A DNA stretch of 52,531 nucleotides from an uncultured Collinsella sp. (GTDB lineage Bacteria; Actinomycetota; Coriobacteriia; Coriobacteriales; Coriobacteriaceae). The DNA is taken from contig CATYZE010000016.1 of assembly GCA_958415525.1 (NCBI GenBank), positions 1 through 52,531 on the forward strand. Reading direction: 5' to 3'. Below, in pieces: positions 36,589 through 45,573 of the stretch. Below the pieces are notes generated by a model. The model was not told the origin of the DNA. It searched no databases and was given only the letters and a program-made list of their open reading frames with translations. A program made the translations under genes and the position numbers. Each line of letters starts with the position of its first letter. The stretch's first letter is position 1.

Positions 36589-37275
36589 CTATGAAGCGTT
36601 GGCCAGACGGCTCCAGAGCTCATCGATATCGATCTGGTCGCCGCCGCTCAGGTAGCCGGTGCGAATAAAAGCCTCGTTGTAGATATAGATGTCATGAGCG
36701 CTGTCGCCATCGTCTTCGGTGTCGTCGGCCATAATCACGTAACGGTGGCCGTCAAGCGCTTTGACCAGCCAATACAAAGCATCGTCAATCGTGCATTTCT
36801 CCTGCACCATCGCTGCGTCGCCAATCGCACCGATGAGTGCCCGTTCGCCCTTCGTATAGCCTCCTACCGAGAGTAGCATCGCGACGTTTTCGTCTCCGCC
36901 GCCCGGTTCAAGCTCCTCGTACTCGGACTCCGAAAGCGGTATCGCGCTATTTGCAAGTTCGTCCACATCGTCCGAAACCTTGGAAAAGGTAAAGGCGAAT
37001 AATCCCGCGTCATCGACGGCGCCGTAGCCCACGTTCTCGCCTTGCCACTCATAGTTTTGATGCTTGAGCAGGCGCACCAGATCGGCACCGCCCAGATTGA
37101 TTGCGGCATAGACCGTCACGTTGGCATTGTCGTCCACGCAGGCGGAGTCCGCTGTGCTCGCTGCTTTAGCGCCACCCGCGCCGCCCGTAGTGCCCGAGCA
37201 GCCAGCCAGCGCGCAAGCCGCCGCGCCCGCGCCCGCCACAAAGGCCGCGCGGCTCATCGTCATCTCATTCATCAT
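36589..37275 (-). CDS. Predicted lipoprotein, last gene of a four-gene operon
   Basis: 228 residues from ATG 37275 (GAGGGAC upstream). The signal peptide MTMSRAAFVAGAGAAACALAGCSG ends in the lipobox LAGC. Only one Arg precedes the hydrophobic run, so export is by Sec rather than a strict twin-arginine route. The mature domain aligns with the neighbouring lipoprotein: NVTVYAAINLGGADLVRLL near the start, and FIRTGYLSGGDQIDIDELW at the end. No known family was recognised. The lipobox and Asp-rich surface suggest extracellular binding. It is 36 bp downstream of its paralogue. Confidence 0.85.
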   Translation of the reverse strand: MMNEMTMSRAAFVAGAGAAACALAGCSGTTGGAGGAKAASTADSACVDDNANVTVYAAINLGGADLVRLLKHQNYEWQGENVGYGAVDDAGLFAFTFSKVSDDVDELANSAIPLSESEYEELEPGGGDENVAMLLSVGGYTKGERALIGAIGDAAMVQEKCTIDDALYWLVKALDGHRYVIMADDTEDDGDSAHDIYIYNEAFIRTGYLSGGDQIDIDELWSRLANAS

Positions 37276-37310
37276 GTTTGTCCCTCGCTGTGATGTCGGT
37301 CGCGTCGCGC

Positions 37311-38066
37311 TTAGCCGAGCGCGCGCCCGGTCTTCTCCTGCCAAAATTCGTCAATCGTGGGGGCACCGCCGCCCTGGGTAAACGTACCGGTCTTGATAGC
37401 CTCCTCGGTAATGAGATCCAGGCGGTAGTCGCCATTTTCCATCGGGCTCACCATGGCAACGTGACGCGCCATGTTGGAACCGTAAACGCACGCGATCCAC
37501 GAGCCCGAGGTGATCTGTGCCCGGTCCTCAACCGGCACCGAAAAGCCCGCGATAACATCCTCGCAGCTCGAATAGCCCGCAAGTTGCAGCGTAAACATCA
37601 CGGTGCTCCCGGTTCCGCCCTTGTCGAGCTTTCCGATTTCGTCCTCACCGAGCCATTCGGTTGCGCCGTCCTTGCTGATATTACAGACGCTGAGTACGCG
37701 GCCTGCCTCGTTCTCGTACATCTCGAGCGCATCTTGCCAGGTATAGCCCTGTTGCGACGCAAATTCCTGCAACTGCCAGCCCTTAAGCTCGAGCAATGCC
37801 GCGATGCTGATGTTGTGGTGCGCATCCCAGCAGTCATCCGACCACGTATCAAACGCATCCGTCGAGCCGCCGTCCGTATCCGCGCCGCCGCCCGCATCAC
37901 CGAAATCGCCCGATGACGAGCCCGCGTTCATCTTGTCCTTTACCGGGCGGTCGTCGTTAAAACCCGTCGCGTCCTGCGTCCGCTGTCCGCCGCATCCCGC
38001 AAGCGTCAGCAGCGCCGTTCCCGCCGCCGCGACAAACGCCGTGCGCGAAAGTACCGTCTCCCTCAT
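37311..38066 (-). CDS. Predicted lipoprotein, paralogue of the downstream gene
   Basis: 251 residues from ATG 38066 (GGAAAGGA upstream). The signal peptide with LSRTAFVAAAGTALLTLAGCGG gives the same type of lipobox as its neighbour. A Ser/Gly/Asp linker (about 25-75) leads to a domain with NISIAALLELKGWQLQEFASQQGYTW and, near the end, EEAIKTGTFTQGGGAPTIDEFWQEK, matching the paralogue in both places. Probably arose by tandem duplication. Function unknown; it is held at the outer face of the membrane. Confidence 0.85.
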   Translation of the reverse strand: MRETVLSRTAFVAAAGTALLTLAGCGGQRTQDATGFNDDRPVKDKMNAGSSSGDFGDAGGGADTDGGSTDAFDTWSDDCWDAHHNISIAALLELKGWQLQEFASQQGYTWQDALEMYENEAGRVLSVCNISKDGATEWLGEDEIGKLDKGGTGSTVMFTLQLAGYSSCEDVIAGFSVPVEDRAQITSGSWIACVYGSNMARHVAMVSPMENGDYRLDLITEEAIKTGTFTQGGGAPTIDEFWQEKTGRALG

Positions 38067-38141
38067 CGTTGTTCCTTTCCCGTTCTTTATCACAATGCCG
38101 AGAAACACGCCCGGCATCGATTCACACATAGCCCGCTCACG

Positions 38142-39704
38142 CTATTGACGGGGTAGTTCCGTCCAGCCAAAACCGGGCTCAAAGCCATCGCGCGTGCCGA
38201 TCACATCGCCCGAGCCGTTCACCCAAGCTTGGTCCGCCATCACCGAAACCTCGACATCGGTGCCGTCGGGCCTGGTGTAATGATTGACTCCGCGAATGGC
38301 ATCGGAATACGAGGCAGCGCCCGTTCCCACACCCGCGCTGGAGAAATTGGCCGCGCTGGTGGCCATGTTCGCCGCGTGTTGACGATTGCTACGGTCGAAC
38401 CATGCCTGCTGGTAACTGTCGAACGCCGCCTGCTGCGAGGCATGCATCTGCTGCCAGGCTGCAAACTGCTGTTGTTGCTGGGCAATATTCATCTGCATGC
38501 GTTGGCGCTGCTCAAGCACCATCTGTTGCTTTTGAGCGGACGCTTCGCGTGCAATCGCAGGGTTGAGCCGCAGAGTCGATGCCATTGAGGCGAGCACCGT
38601 AGAGGCTGCCCCGTCCAGACGGCCCTCTGGCGCAACCAAGCAGAAGCTGTCCCTGATACGCCACCGCAACAGGTCGGCCGCTCCCAGCTTGAACGGCGCC
38701 TCGTCTGGGCAATCGCCCTGATCCGAGGCCTGCTCCTGCGCGACACCCTGCCCCGCCGCTACAGCCGCCTGACGCTCGCGCAGGCGCTTGCCCAGAACGC
38801 CGCCGATGAGCCCGCTCGAAAGGCCTGCGCCCAGCAGCGCCTCGGCCCCGGCGGCGATGCCTTTACCCATAGAGCCCGCGACTCCGCCAATCGAGGCCAC
38901 ATAGCCCTCGACTTTGGCGGCCACCGCAAGCTCGGTGGGCACCGGAGCGCCCGCAAGCTGATATCGGCGCATGCCGCACTCATAGATCACATCGCTCGGC
39001 TCCATCGTAAAGCCCTGAATCGCAAAGTCATTTGCCGCCTCGCGCTTTACGCGGGCACGCTCGTGCTCGATATCGACCGCCGCGCTCGATGGGTACGGCT
39101 GCTCGGCCACAACCTCCGCCCGTGCGCCCAGCTGTGCCGCGCAGACCTGGGCCAACTCGTCGCAAGCTGTCTCCACGTGCATAAACGCCTTGCGCTCGGT
39201 TTGCATGGGGATACGCTTGGCAACGGCGCCCGCATCCACGTAGCAGAGCTCGGAGCAGTACACAATCCGCTCGCCCGCCGGGCCCGCCGCCGTCACCCCA
39301 ACCGAAATCGGGCAGTCGAAGCTACCGCTACGCTCAAGATGCGCTTCTTCGATACGCCAACCCCGCGGCAACGCCACCTGCGCGAGCGCCTGGCCTCCAG
39401 AAGCATCGCATGCGGTATGGAGCTCAAGTTCGCCGGCGCGAGGAGCGTCCGCCGAGACTGTGCTGCCAGACGGTGACGCGGCCTCGGCACTCCGCGTTGG
39501 CACATCTGCCGGCACGGCCACGCTCGGCTCGCAACCTTCACCCGCGCTACCATCGTCAGCCGCATCATTCACAGACCCCGTGGCATCCGGGCCGCATGCA
39601 ACGCCCTCAAGCCGAACACCGCACCCTGGGCAAAACCGCATCGGAACGCCGGCGACCCGAGGCAGTTGCGCCCCGCATGCCGGGCAGAATCTCAAGTCAC
39701 TCAT
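38142..39704 (-). CDS. Zinc-ribbon protein with glycine zipper and Gln-rich region
   Basis: 520 residues from ATG 39704, better spaced from TGAGGG than the ATG 9 bp earlier. Two CXXC pairs at the N-terminus (CPACG, CPGCG within residues 6-31) form a zinc ribbon. A Ser/Ala/Pro linker follows, then a compact domain (about 85-230). A glycine-zipper stretch (YVASIGGVAGSMGKGIAAGAEALLGAGL) may pack in the membrane or in oligomers. A Gln/Met-rich helical stretch (MNIAQQQQQFAAWQQM) precedes a C-terminal small domain ending near GFGWTELPRQ. No family identified. It sits in an operon with two lipoproteins and a membrane-anchored protein. Confidence 0.85.
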   Translation of the reverse strand: MSDLRFCPACGAQLPRVAGVPMRFCPGCGVRLEGVACGPDATGSVNDAADDGSAGEGCEPSVAVPADVPTRSAEAASPSGSTVSADAPRAGELELHTACDASGGQALAQVALPRGWRIEEAHLERSGSFDCPISVGVTAAGPAGERIVYCSELCYVDAGAVAKRIPMQTERKAFMHVETACDELAQVCAAQLGARAEVVAEQPYPSSAAVDIEHERARVKREAANDFAIQGFTMEPSDVIYECGMRRYQLAGAPVPTELAVAAKVEGYVASIGGVAGSMGKGIAAGAEALLGAGLSSGLIGGVLGKRLRERQAAVAAGQGVAQEQASDQGDCPDEAPFKLGAADLLRWRIRDSFCLVAPEGRLDGAASTVLASMASTLRLNPAIAREASAQKQQMVLEQRQRMQMNIAQQQQQFAAWQQMHASQQAAFDSYQQAWFDRSNRQHAANMATSAANFSSAGVGTGAASYSDAIRGVNHYTRPDGTDVEVSVMADQAWVNGSGDVIGTRDGFEPGFGWTELPRQ

Positions 39705-39721
39705 CCCGTACATCCCTCATT

Positions 39722-40174
39722 TCATTGGCTGTTCTTGATGGCGGCAAGCTGTCGCCACAGTTCCTCGGCACCGTCGAGGCTATATGCCGTCTTGTCGAGC
39801 ACGATGTTCTTGCCTTCGAGCTCCACCGATCGCTCCGAGCCGTCCGCATAGACAAAGACGAGCGTGCGACCGGCGTCGCTCATCCGCTCATCCACCGCGT
39901 CTCCCACGGTGCAGCCGTCGAGCGCGGCAAAGGTCGATGCGACCAGCTCGGCATCGTCGGTCTCATAGACCGTCCGTGCCTCTCCGTCCTCGATAAGCTT
40001 GACCGCCGCCGGAGCGGCGGCACAATCATTGAGCGATGCTTGTGCGGCAGTCTTTCCCTGAGCGCCATGGGCGCCGGCGCCGTAAGCTCGCATGAGTGTC
40101 ACCGCCGCGGCAACAACAACCACGGCGATAAGCGCGCCCGCAATTTTATTAGACGCGCAACCCCGAGACGCCAT
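39722..40174 (-). CDS. Membrane-anchored protein of unknown function
   Basis: 150 residues. One transmembrane helix near the N-terminus (IAGALIAVVVVAAAVTLM) with a short cytoplasmic lead; the rest (about 40-150) would be outside. That part has a beta-rich pattern, with TVYETDDAELVASTFAALDG, RTLVFVYADGSERSVELEG and NIVLDKTAYSLDGAEELWRQL. Two Cys (in NDCAAAP and DGCTVGD) may form a disulphide. It is first in the four-gene operon, 17 bp before the zinc-ribbon gene. Function unknown. Confidence 0.8.
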   Translation of the reverse strand: MASRGCASNKIAGALIAVVVVAAAVTLMRAYGAGAHGAQGKTAAQASLNDCAAAPAAVKLIEDGEARTVYETDDAELVASTFAALDGCTVGDAVDERMSDAGRTLVFVYADGSERSVELEGKNIVLDKTAYSLDGAEELWRQLAAIKNSQ

Positions 40175-40280
40175 AGGTGCACCCCTTCCGTTCTGCTTCG
40201 CTCAACATCACATTCATATGCCTTTGAGCGCCAAAACGGCAGGTGACAAATGTCTCATATTCATATTTTTGCAGGTAAAA

Positions 40281-40317
40281 AAACCACCACAAAGGTGCCT
40301 GTCCCCTTTGTGGTGGT
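40281..40317 (-). terminator. Family A hairpin, terminator of LuxR gene
   Basis: 14-bp perfect stem AACCACCACAAAGG, loop TGCCTGTCC, then TTTTTTT on the minus strand. It lies 3 bp after the stop. Confidence 0.85.
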
Positions 40318-40320
40318 TGG

Positions 40321-41865
40321 CTAGTCTTGGGGCGTCCAGGACCAGAAGAAGTTGATGAGGGCTACGCGCGAGGCGGCACCGGTCTTTTTGTTGATCGAGG
40401 CGATGTGGCGGTAGAGCGTAGAACGCGAAAGGAAGAGCGCCGCCGCCACGTCCTGCACGCTGTCGTCCGAAACGACCAACGCCTCCAGCACATCGCGCTC
40501 GCGCTTCGTAAGTCCAAAGGCGGCTACAAAGCCGTCGAGTCGATCGTCAAACGAAAGCTCCGGCGTCTCCAGGGGCACCGCGTCGGTCTGATCGGGTGCA
40601 CGGCTCTTGCCAAGATCGTCGGTGGCAAACGCCAGGCCCCTGTGATCCGCTTCGTCCTCAACGCCTTGTCCAAACTGTCCCAGCAGCGAGATCGCAATGC
40701 CGACAAACAGCACGAGTACGACACCCACCGCCATTAGCACGTTTTGGCTCGAGATAATCGCCACCGCCGGCGCCGTCACAAGCATTGAGCAAATGTTGTT
40801 GATGACGCGGCCCATGCACGGCCACAAATACGACCAGCGCGCATACATCGAAATCGCGGCGAACTTCGCGGTGAAGAACACCACGAAAAAGCCCGTGCCC
40901 AGGTAAAAGATAATCGTGGCGGCGAGCGCATTACCGCCGTTGCCATCGGTGATAAGCACGAAGAACGAGAGCGTGGACAACATGGCGGCGCACGTCATGA
41001 TGATATTCATATACGAGCGTCCGCGCAGGTCATACAGGGCGCCGGCGGCAAGTGCACTCACAATCAGCAGCAAGCGCGGCCAGTCACCCAGATCGATGGC
41101 GCCGGCGGCATGCGAGGTCGTAAGACCGGCGTTGAGAGCCGCGAATACGCCGGTGAGGCAGGCGGTCGCCACCGTCAAGCGCACTACGGCACCTTGGAAG
41201 GCCGCCTTTGCCTCAGGATTATCGCGCCACTTGGCGCCATGCTCCGACGCATCGACCGATAGCTCGGCAATCTCGAACTCGAACTCCGGCGCAGACTCAT
41301 CGCGCAATTTAGCTCGGCGGGTACCGTGAAGCAGCCCAACCAGCGAAATCGCACAGGCGATAAGGACAAACTGTTGAGGAATGCCCGCAGGCATCACCAT
41401 ATGGTTGAGCACCTGTACCAAAATGCCCGCAGCATAAGAAACCGCCACGGCACGTGCCAGACAAGGCGTCTGCGCAAAACGCCGCGCCAGATTGGCATGG
41501 GCGGTCGATCCGCAGTAGCCCAAGGCGCAGCACGCCACCAGACCGCCCGCAATCACGACCTGAAACTGCGCCGCCATAATCAGCAGCAGCAATGCCGACA
41601 CCAGCAGCACGCCCGTCATATCGCTCGTTGCATCGATTGCCTGGGGACGGCGATAGTACAGGAAAGGACGCACAAAATAGCCAATCACGCTCGCGCCGAC
41701 GACGATGCTCTCGTAGACAACAACCTCGTTCGCTGGCACAAACTCGGCCACGCGTACGTCAAAGAAGTACTCGCCGGCCAAAAACGTGAAAAAGAAAAGC
41801 GCTAGGCACAGAATCTCCCGTATGCCGCGGCGCAAATATGCGGTTGTGTCTCCCAGGTCCCTCAT
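40321..41865 (-). CDS. LuxR-family regulator fused to a polytopic membrane domain
   Basis: 514 residues from ATG 41865 (CTGGGGG upstream). Residues ~15-420 are hydrophobic with about ten to twelve membrane helices, resembling a transporter-like sensor. A linker leads to a C-terminal LuxR helix-turn-helix (about 445-514): LTKRERDVLEALVVSDDSVQDVAAALFLSRSTLYRHIASINKKTG. This arrangement is common in Coriobacteriia, where the membrane part is thought to sense a compound and the HTH to act from the membrane. The target is unknown. It does not overlap the neighbouring operon and has its own terminator. Confidence 0.9.
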   Translation of the reverse strand: MRDLGDTTAYLRRGIREILCLALFFFTFLAGEYFFDVRVAEFVPANEVVVYESIVVGASVIGYFVRPFLYYRRPQAIDATSDMTGVLLVSALLLLIMAAQFQVVIAGGLVACCALGYCGSTAHANLARRFAQTPCLARAVAVSYAAGILVQVLNHMVMPAGIPQQFVLIACAISLVGLLHGTRRAKLRDESAPEFEFEIAELSVDASEHGAKWRDNPEAKAAFQGAVVRLTVATACLTGVFAALNAGLTTSHAAGAIDLGDWPRLLLIVSALAAGALYDLRGRSYMNIIMTCAAMLSTLSFFVLITDGNGGNALAATIIFYLGTGFFVVFFTAKFAAISMYARWSYLWPCMGRVINNICSMLVTAPAVAIISSQNVLMAVGVVLVLFVGIAISLLGQFGQGVEDEADHRGLAFATDDLGKSRAPDQTDAVPLETPELSFDDRLDGFVAAFGLTKRERDVLEALVVSDDSVQDVAAALFLSRSTLYRHIASINKKTGAASRVALINFFWSWTPQD

Positions 41866-41978
41866 TGGTAACCCCCAGCCGCTTAGATGTCCGGAGAACC
41901 ATTTTAATAGAGAACGGGTCCTACTATCCACGCGACACCCGAACTGTTACGCATTTGTCCTCGACCGCCCGAGACAGC

Positions 41979-42045
41979 AGTTGCGGTGAAATAGTTCCTG
42001 TTTGACCGGCCCGGACTGTCATTTAGGAACTATTCCACCGCAACT
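41979..42045. repeat. Palindromic repeat family D, copy 1
   Basis: 21-nt arms AGTTGCGGTGAAATAGTTCCT and complement (42025-42045) with one mismatch, 25-nt loop. A second copy is at 49007-49075. It lies in the gap between the LuxR and GH140-like genes; nothing else was seen in 41866-42130. Confidence 0.75.
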
Positions 42046-42130
42046 TATAAAGGGGACTGGGTTGTTGTGTCGGAGAAAGGGAGGGAGGTACCCGGGCCGA
42101 AGGGTGAAGCTCGGGATCGAAACTCGCGCG

Positions 42131-43444
42131 TTAGTGCTCGGGAGTCAGGACCACCAGGGCGTCGTGCTCAAAGGGATGCTGGGCTACGCGCACGGTACCG
42201 TCGCCGTTGTCGCGCACGGGCAACTTGGCGATGCGTTTGTCCTCCATGTCGAGCGCCGTCGCCGTCCAGCCGCGAGCACTATCGAGCTTAAATGTAAGCG
42301 CCGTGGTGCGCGGCAGATAGGTAACGACACGCTCGCCAATACGCGCCACACGGATGGCCTCGCGCGCGTCGTCGAGCAGCTCCTGTGCGGGGACCACGGC
42401 AAGGGCGTCATCGCACCCCGAAGCGCCCAAGCCGGCAAGCACATGCTCGATCGCGCCAAAGTCCCACACGCCCGCAAACTGCAGGCACTCTTGCCAGCGG
42501 AAGGGCATATCAAAGCCCTCGCCCAGGACCGAACCCTGGCTGCGCGACGTCTGCCAGTTCCAAACTCCGTGTGCGCCGTAGGTCACGCCGGCACTGGCAC
42601 CGGCAAGAATCGACGACCAAACGCTCGCGCGGCAATCCTGCGCGGTAAAGCGCCAGTACACGTTGCGCGACGCACCCATCTGCTCGTAGCAGGGCTCGGA
42701 GTTGACCATCGGCTTTTTGGGATAGTTGGCAATAAAATCCTGCGGCAAGTGCCAAGCCTCGGGCTGGCCCTCGTAGTTGTGGCCGGGCTGGAACATGTAA
42801 AAGTCCAGACGGTCCAGATACTGCGCCGGAATGGTGCGATTGCCGCGGTTGATATGCATGGTGCGCAGCGCCTCGGGCGCACGCTTGACGACCTCGTCGA
42901 GCGCGTCCTCGTAATAGGCAATCGCCTCGTCGCCGGCAAAGTCGGTATCACCCGTCACCACATAGACGGGATCGAACTCGCCCAGGTTCTCGACGACGCG
43001 GGCAACATGGGCACGGACCTCATCGCGCGGCATAACCTCGGCACCGCAATGCTCGGCAATCTTGGCGCCCCAGGTACCGGGCACGTAGTTGCACCACATG
43101 AGCACGAGCGCCGGGCGGATGCCGTGCTCGACGGCAGCGCGGCACATGGCAGCGGCGCGGTCCCAATAGGCCTGGTTGGGCCGGGACCAATCAAAGTGCA
43201 CGCCATCCTCGCTGGCATAGGGCCAAATACCCAGATCGGGGCAGCAGCGATCCCACTGCGGCAGCGTGTTGATCTGCAGCACGTTCATGCCCTGCTCGGC
43301 GCGGCGGGTCAGATAGTAATCCCAGTCGGCCTCGAGAATGCTGGTAAATGCGCTCCAGCACGTGTCGGCAAACCAAAAGAACGGCTTGCCCTCGCACAAA
43401 AAACCATCCTGACGACCGTTGACGGTCAGCTTTCCCAAACTCAT
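42131..43444 (-). CDS. DUF4038 family glycoside hydrolase, GH140 apiosidase-like
   Basis: 437 residues from ATG 43444, which is correctly spaced from GAAAGGAC; ATG 43450 is too close to it. The DUF4038 barrel is clear: FFWFADTCWSAFTSILEADWDYYLTRRAEQGMNVLQINTLPQ, then PALVLMWCNYVPGTWG and VYVVTGDTDF. The probable catalytic region includes MVNSEPCYE and GVTYGAHGVWNWQ. GH140 members cleave apiosyl linkages in rhamnogalacturonan II; here only family resemblance supports that. There is no signal peptide, so the enzyme is cytoplasmic. It lies downstream of the PTS IIBC gene in the same direction with a hairpin between. Confidence 0.85.
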   Translation of the reverse strand: MSLGKLTVNGRQDGFLCEGKPFFWFADTCWSAFTSILEADWDYYLTRRAEQGMNVLQINTLPQWDRCCPDLGIWPYASEDGVHFDWSRPNQAYWDRAAAMCRAAVEHGIRPALVLMWCNYVPGTWGAKIAEHCGAEVMPRDEVRAHVARVVENLGEFDPVYVVTGDTDFAGDEAIAYYEDALDEVVKRAPEALRTMHINRGNRTIPAQYLDRLDFYMFQPGHNYEGQPEAWHLPQDFIANYPKKPMVNSEPCYEQMGASRNVYWRFTAQDCRASVWSSILAGASAGVTYGAHGVWNWQTSRSQGSVLGEGFDMPFRWQECLQFAGVWDFGAIEHVLAGLGASGCDDALAVVPAQELLDDAREAIRVARIGERVVTYLPRTTALTFKLDSARGWTATALDMEDKRIAKLPVRDNGDGTVRVAQHPFEHDALVVLTPEH

Positions 43445-43581
43445 CTGCATGTCCTTTCGCTCGATAAAGGAATTGCGAACCGGCAGAAGCTTTCGCGGAA
43501 ACCCCTGGTGCAAAAGCCCCTGTCGCTTAGCAAGCCCTTGTGGGCGGGCATCTCCCGTCCCAATCAGTCTACCTTGCAAGA

Positions 43582-43615
43582 AGGGCCCCGCCGGGCTTGC
43601 GCCTGACGGGGCCCT
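43582..43615 (-). terminator. Hairpin between PTS IIBC and GH140-like genes
   Basis: AGGGCCCCG against CGGGGCCCT with a 16-nt loop, followed by a weak T tract (TTCTT) on the minus strand. Likely a partial terminator. Confidence 0.6.
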
Positions 43616-43655
43616 CTCGTGTAGGTAAGGTCGTATGCGACCGAATGGCTTGGCC

Positions 43656-45083
43656 TTAGGCCTCCATCTCGGCGAGCTCCTCCTTGGAGAAGCCGGCGAC
43701 GAAGACGACGGCAGCGGCGATGACAAAGGAGATTGCCATACCGACGATAGCCCAGACGGTGTTCATCTGGCCACCCTGCAGGTAGTTGGTGAAGACCAGG
43801 AAGTTGGAGGCACCACCGGCGAGGTAGTAGGTAACACCCATGAGGCCGGAGAACACAGCGCCGATAGCACCACCGATGAACATACCGAACATGGTGCGAC
43901 GGAAGCGCATGAGGATACCGAAGAGTGCGGGCTCGGTGACGCCGCCGGCGATGGCGGAGATGACGTAGCCCAGAGCGAGACCCTTCTCGTCGGGGTTCTT
44001 CATCTTGAGGAAGGCACCGAAGGCGCAGCCCCAGACAGCGGCCATAGCGCAGTTGGTGGAGACGAAGACGAAGGGATCGTAGCCGGCGGCGATGATCTGA
44101 ACCTGAGCGAGCAGGATGACGGGCATGTGCATGCCGCAGACCACGAAGAGCTGCCAGAAGGCGCCGAGGACGGCCATGACGAGCAGGATGCCGATGCCAC
44201 CCATGTCAGCGAGACCGAAGAGGGCGTTAGCGATGAGGCTACCGATCTCGTTGCCGAGCGGGGCGAGGACGATGAAGGCGATGGGGATGGTGACGATCAT
44301 GGTGCAGAACGGCGTGAAGACCGTGGAGAGCACGTCGGGCATGACCTTCTTAAAGAACTTCTCGACGAAGTAGAGGACCGGCACCGAAAGGATGATCGGC
44401 AGGACGGACTGCTGATAGTTTGCAGCGGCGATCTGGATGCCGTAGACGGAGATGATTCCGCCGCCATCCTGGGTCGCGACGCTCACGACGGACGGGGCCA
44501 TGAGGGCGCCGCCGAGGAGCATGCCCAGAACCGGGGAGGCGCCGAGCTTCTTAGCGGCGGCATAGCCCAGGTAGATGGGGATAAAGGTAAACGTGGCCTC
44601 GTACAGGGTGGTGTAGAGGAACGTGTAGGTCGGATCGGTGTCGGAAAGGACGCCGAGCATAGTGGGGCCGAGAACCGCAGCGATGGTGCGGAACAGACCG
44701 CCGGCCATGAGCAGCGGGATCAGCTGGGTCATGGAGCCCGACAGATAATCGAGGATGATGTTGGGCAGGTTCTTGAGCTCGAACTTCTCCTTGGGAGCAT
44801 CGAGGTTCTCGTCGACTGCGGCACCCTGCTTGACGCCGGAGATGGCGACGAACTCGGCGAGCACCTTGGGCACGTTCTGGCCGATGATGACCTGGAGCTG
44901 GCTGCCGGAGAACTGGCAACCCAGAACACCCTTGACCTTCTTGATCTTCTCAACGTCGGCCTTGTTGTTGTCCTTGAGCGTCAGACGCAGGCGCGTCATG
45001 CAGTTGGTGGCGATGGTGACGTTTTCCGCGCCGCCCACGAGCTCGAGGACATCGGTGGCAATCTGCTTGTTATCTACTGCCAT
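43656..45083 (-). CDS. PTS IIBC permease, sucrose/beta-glucoside family
   Basis: 475 residues from ATG 45083 (GGGAGGGG upstream). The IIB domain (about 1-85) has the phosphocysteine C28 in NCMTRLRL; most relatives read NCATRLRL. The IIC domain (about 110-470) has eight to ten helices, GGLFRTIAAVLG, LGYAAAKKLGASPVLGMLLGG and the TEPALFGI substrate-site motif. No IIA domain is attached, so a separate IIA must donate phosphate; the protein at 28199-28735 is the only candidate here. Together with GH1 enzymes it suggests uptake of beta-glucosides or related plant glycosides. Confidence 0.93.
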   Translation of the reverse strand: MAVDNKQIATDVLELVGGAENVTIATNCMTRLRLTLKDNNKADVEKIKKVKGVLGCQFSGSQLQVIIGQNVPKVLAEFVAISGVKQGAAVDENLDAPKEKFELKNLPNIILDYLSGSMTQLIPLLMAGGLFRTIAAVLGPTMLGVLSDTDPTYTFLYTTLYEATFTFIPIYLGYAAAKKLGASPVLGMLLGGALMAPSVVSVATQDGGGIISVYGIQIAAANYQQSVLPIILSVPVLYFVEKFFKKVMPDVLSTVFTPFCTMIVTIPIAFIVLAPLGNEIGSLIANALFGLADMGGIGILLVMAVLGAFWQLFVVCGMHMPVILLAQVQIIAAGYDPFVFVSTNCAMAAVWGCAFGAFLKMKNPDEKGLALGYVISAIAGGVTEPALFGILMRFRRTMFGMFIGGAIGAVFSGLMGVTYYLAGGASNFLVFTNYLQGGQMNTVWAIVGMAISFVIAAAVVFVAGFSKEELAEMEA

Positions 45084-45189
45084 GGGACCCCTCCCCATAT
45101 CATCGTGTGCCTACTCGTTTGGGCGTAGGCACGCCTTTGGCTCGGCGACTATAACCCCTTACGGTTGCCGAACCCTTGGATACGCTGTC

Positions 45190-45232
45190 GTAAACAAAGT
45201 GTTTACTGAACGTTTACGAGCTTTAGTTTACA
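45190..45232 (-). promoter_or_regulatory. GTAAAC operator cluster upstream of PTS IIBC
   Basis: A perfect inverted repeat GTAAACA-AAG-TGTTTAC (45190-45206) is followed by two more GTAAAC half-sites on the minus strand (45212-45217 and 45227-45232). They lie 107-149 bp upstream of the PTS start. The even clustering suggests a repressor or activator binding region; the protein is unknown. Confidence 0.55.
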
Positions 45233-45573
45233 CGGAATGCCTAATTTGTGGCAATTTTGCCGTTTGCCGTCCGGTGAACGGTAGGAAATCGGGGGTGAAC
45301 GTATTTGAGTGGCCGGGGATTGTCTATTTACCGCATTATCGCTATATGCCTATTTACGTGGTCTTTTACTTTGACTGACGCCTCTGTATTTTGTTCACTC
45401 GTCAACAAAAGCCCTGATAGATAGTAATAAACGACTGTTTAGTAGTATGTTGAGTGTTCATTTAGACCGTTTACCGAGTTTATCAGCCTGTTCTCTAATT
45501 CTGCATTACACTAAACATGTTTAGATTGTATTGCCGCAAGTGCCTGCCGCACGCGGCGCAAGGGAGGCAGCTT
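45233..45573. promoter_or_regulatory. AT-rich divergent region with CTAAACATGTTTAG palindrome
   Basis: No gene is supported in this gap. It is unusually AT-rich, especially 45340-45530. It contains the perfect 14-bp palindrome CTAAACATGTTTAG (45511-45524), 50 bp before the esterase start, and scattered GTTTA words (CTGTTTAG, CCGTTTAC). The palindrome and the GTAAAC cluster share the AAAC core and may bind the same regulator. Confidence 0.45.

Noticed and set aside
45517..45573. Upstream start of the esterase gene
   Set aside because: This ATG lies within the CTAAACATGTTTAG palindrome and lacks a ribosome site; GGGAGG precedes the ATG at 45574.
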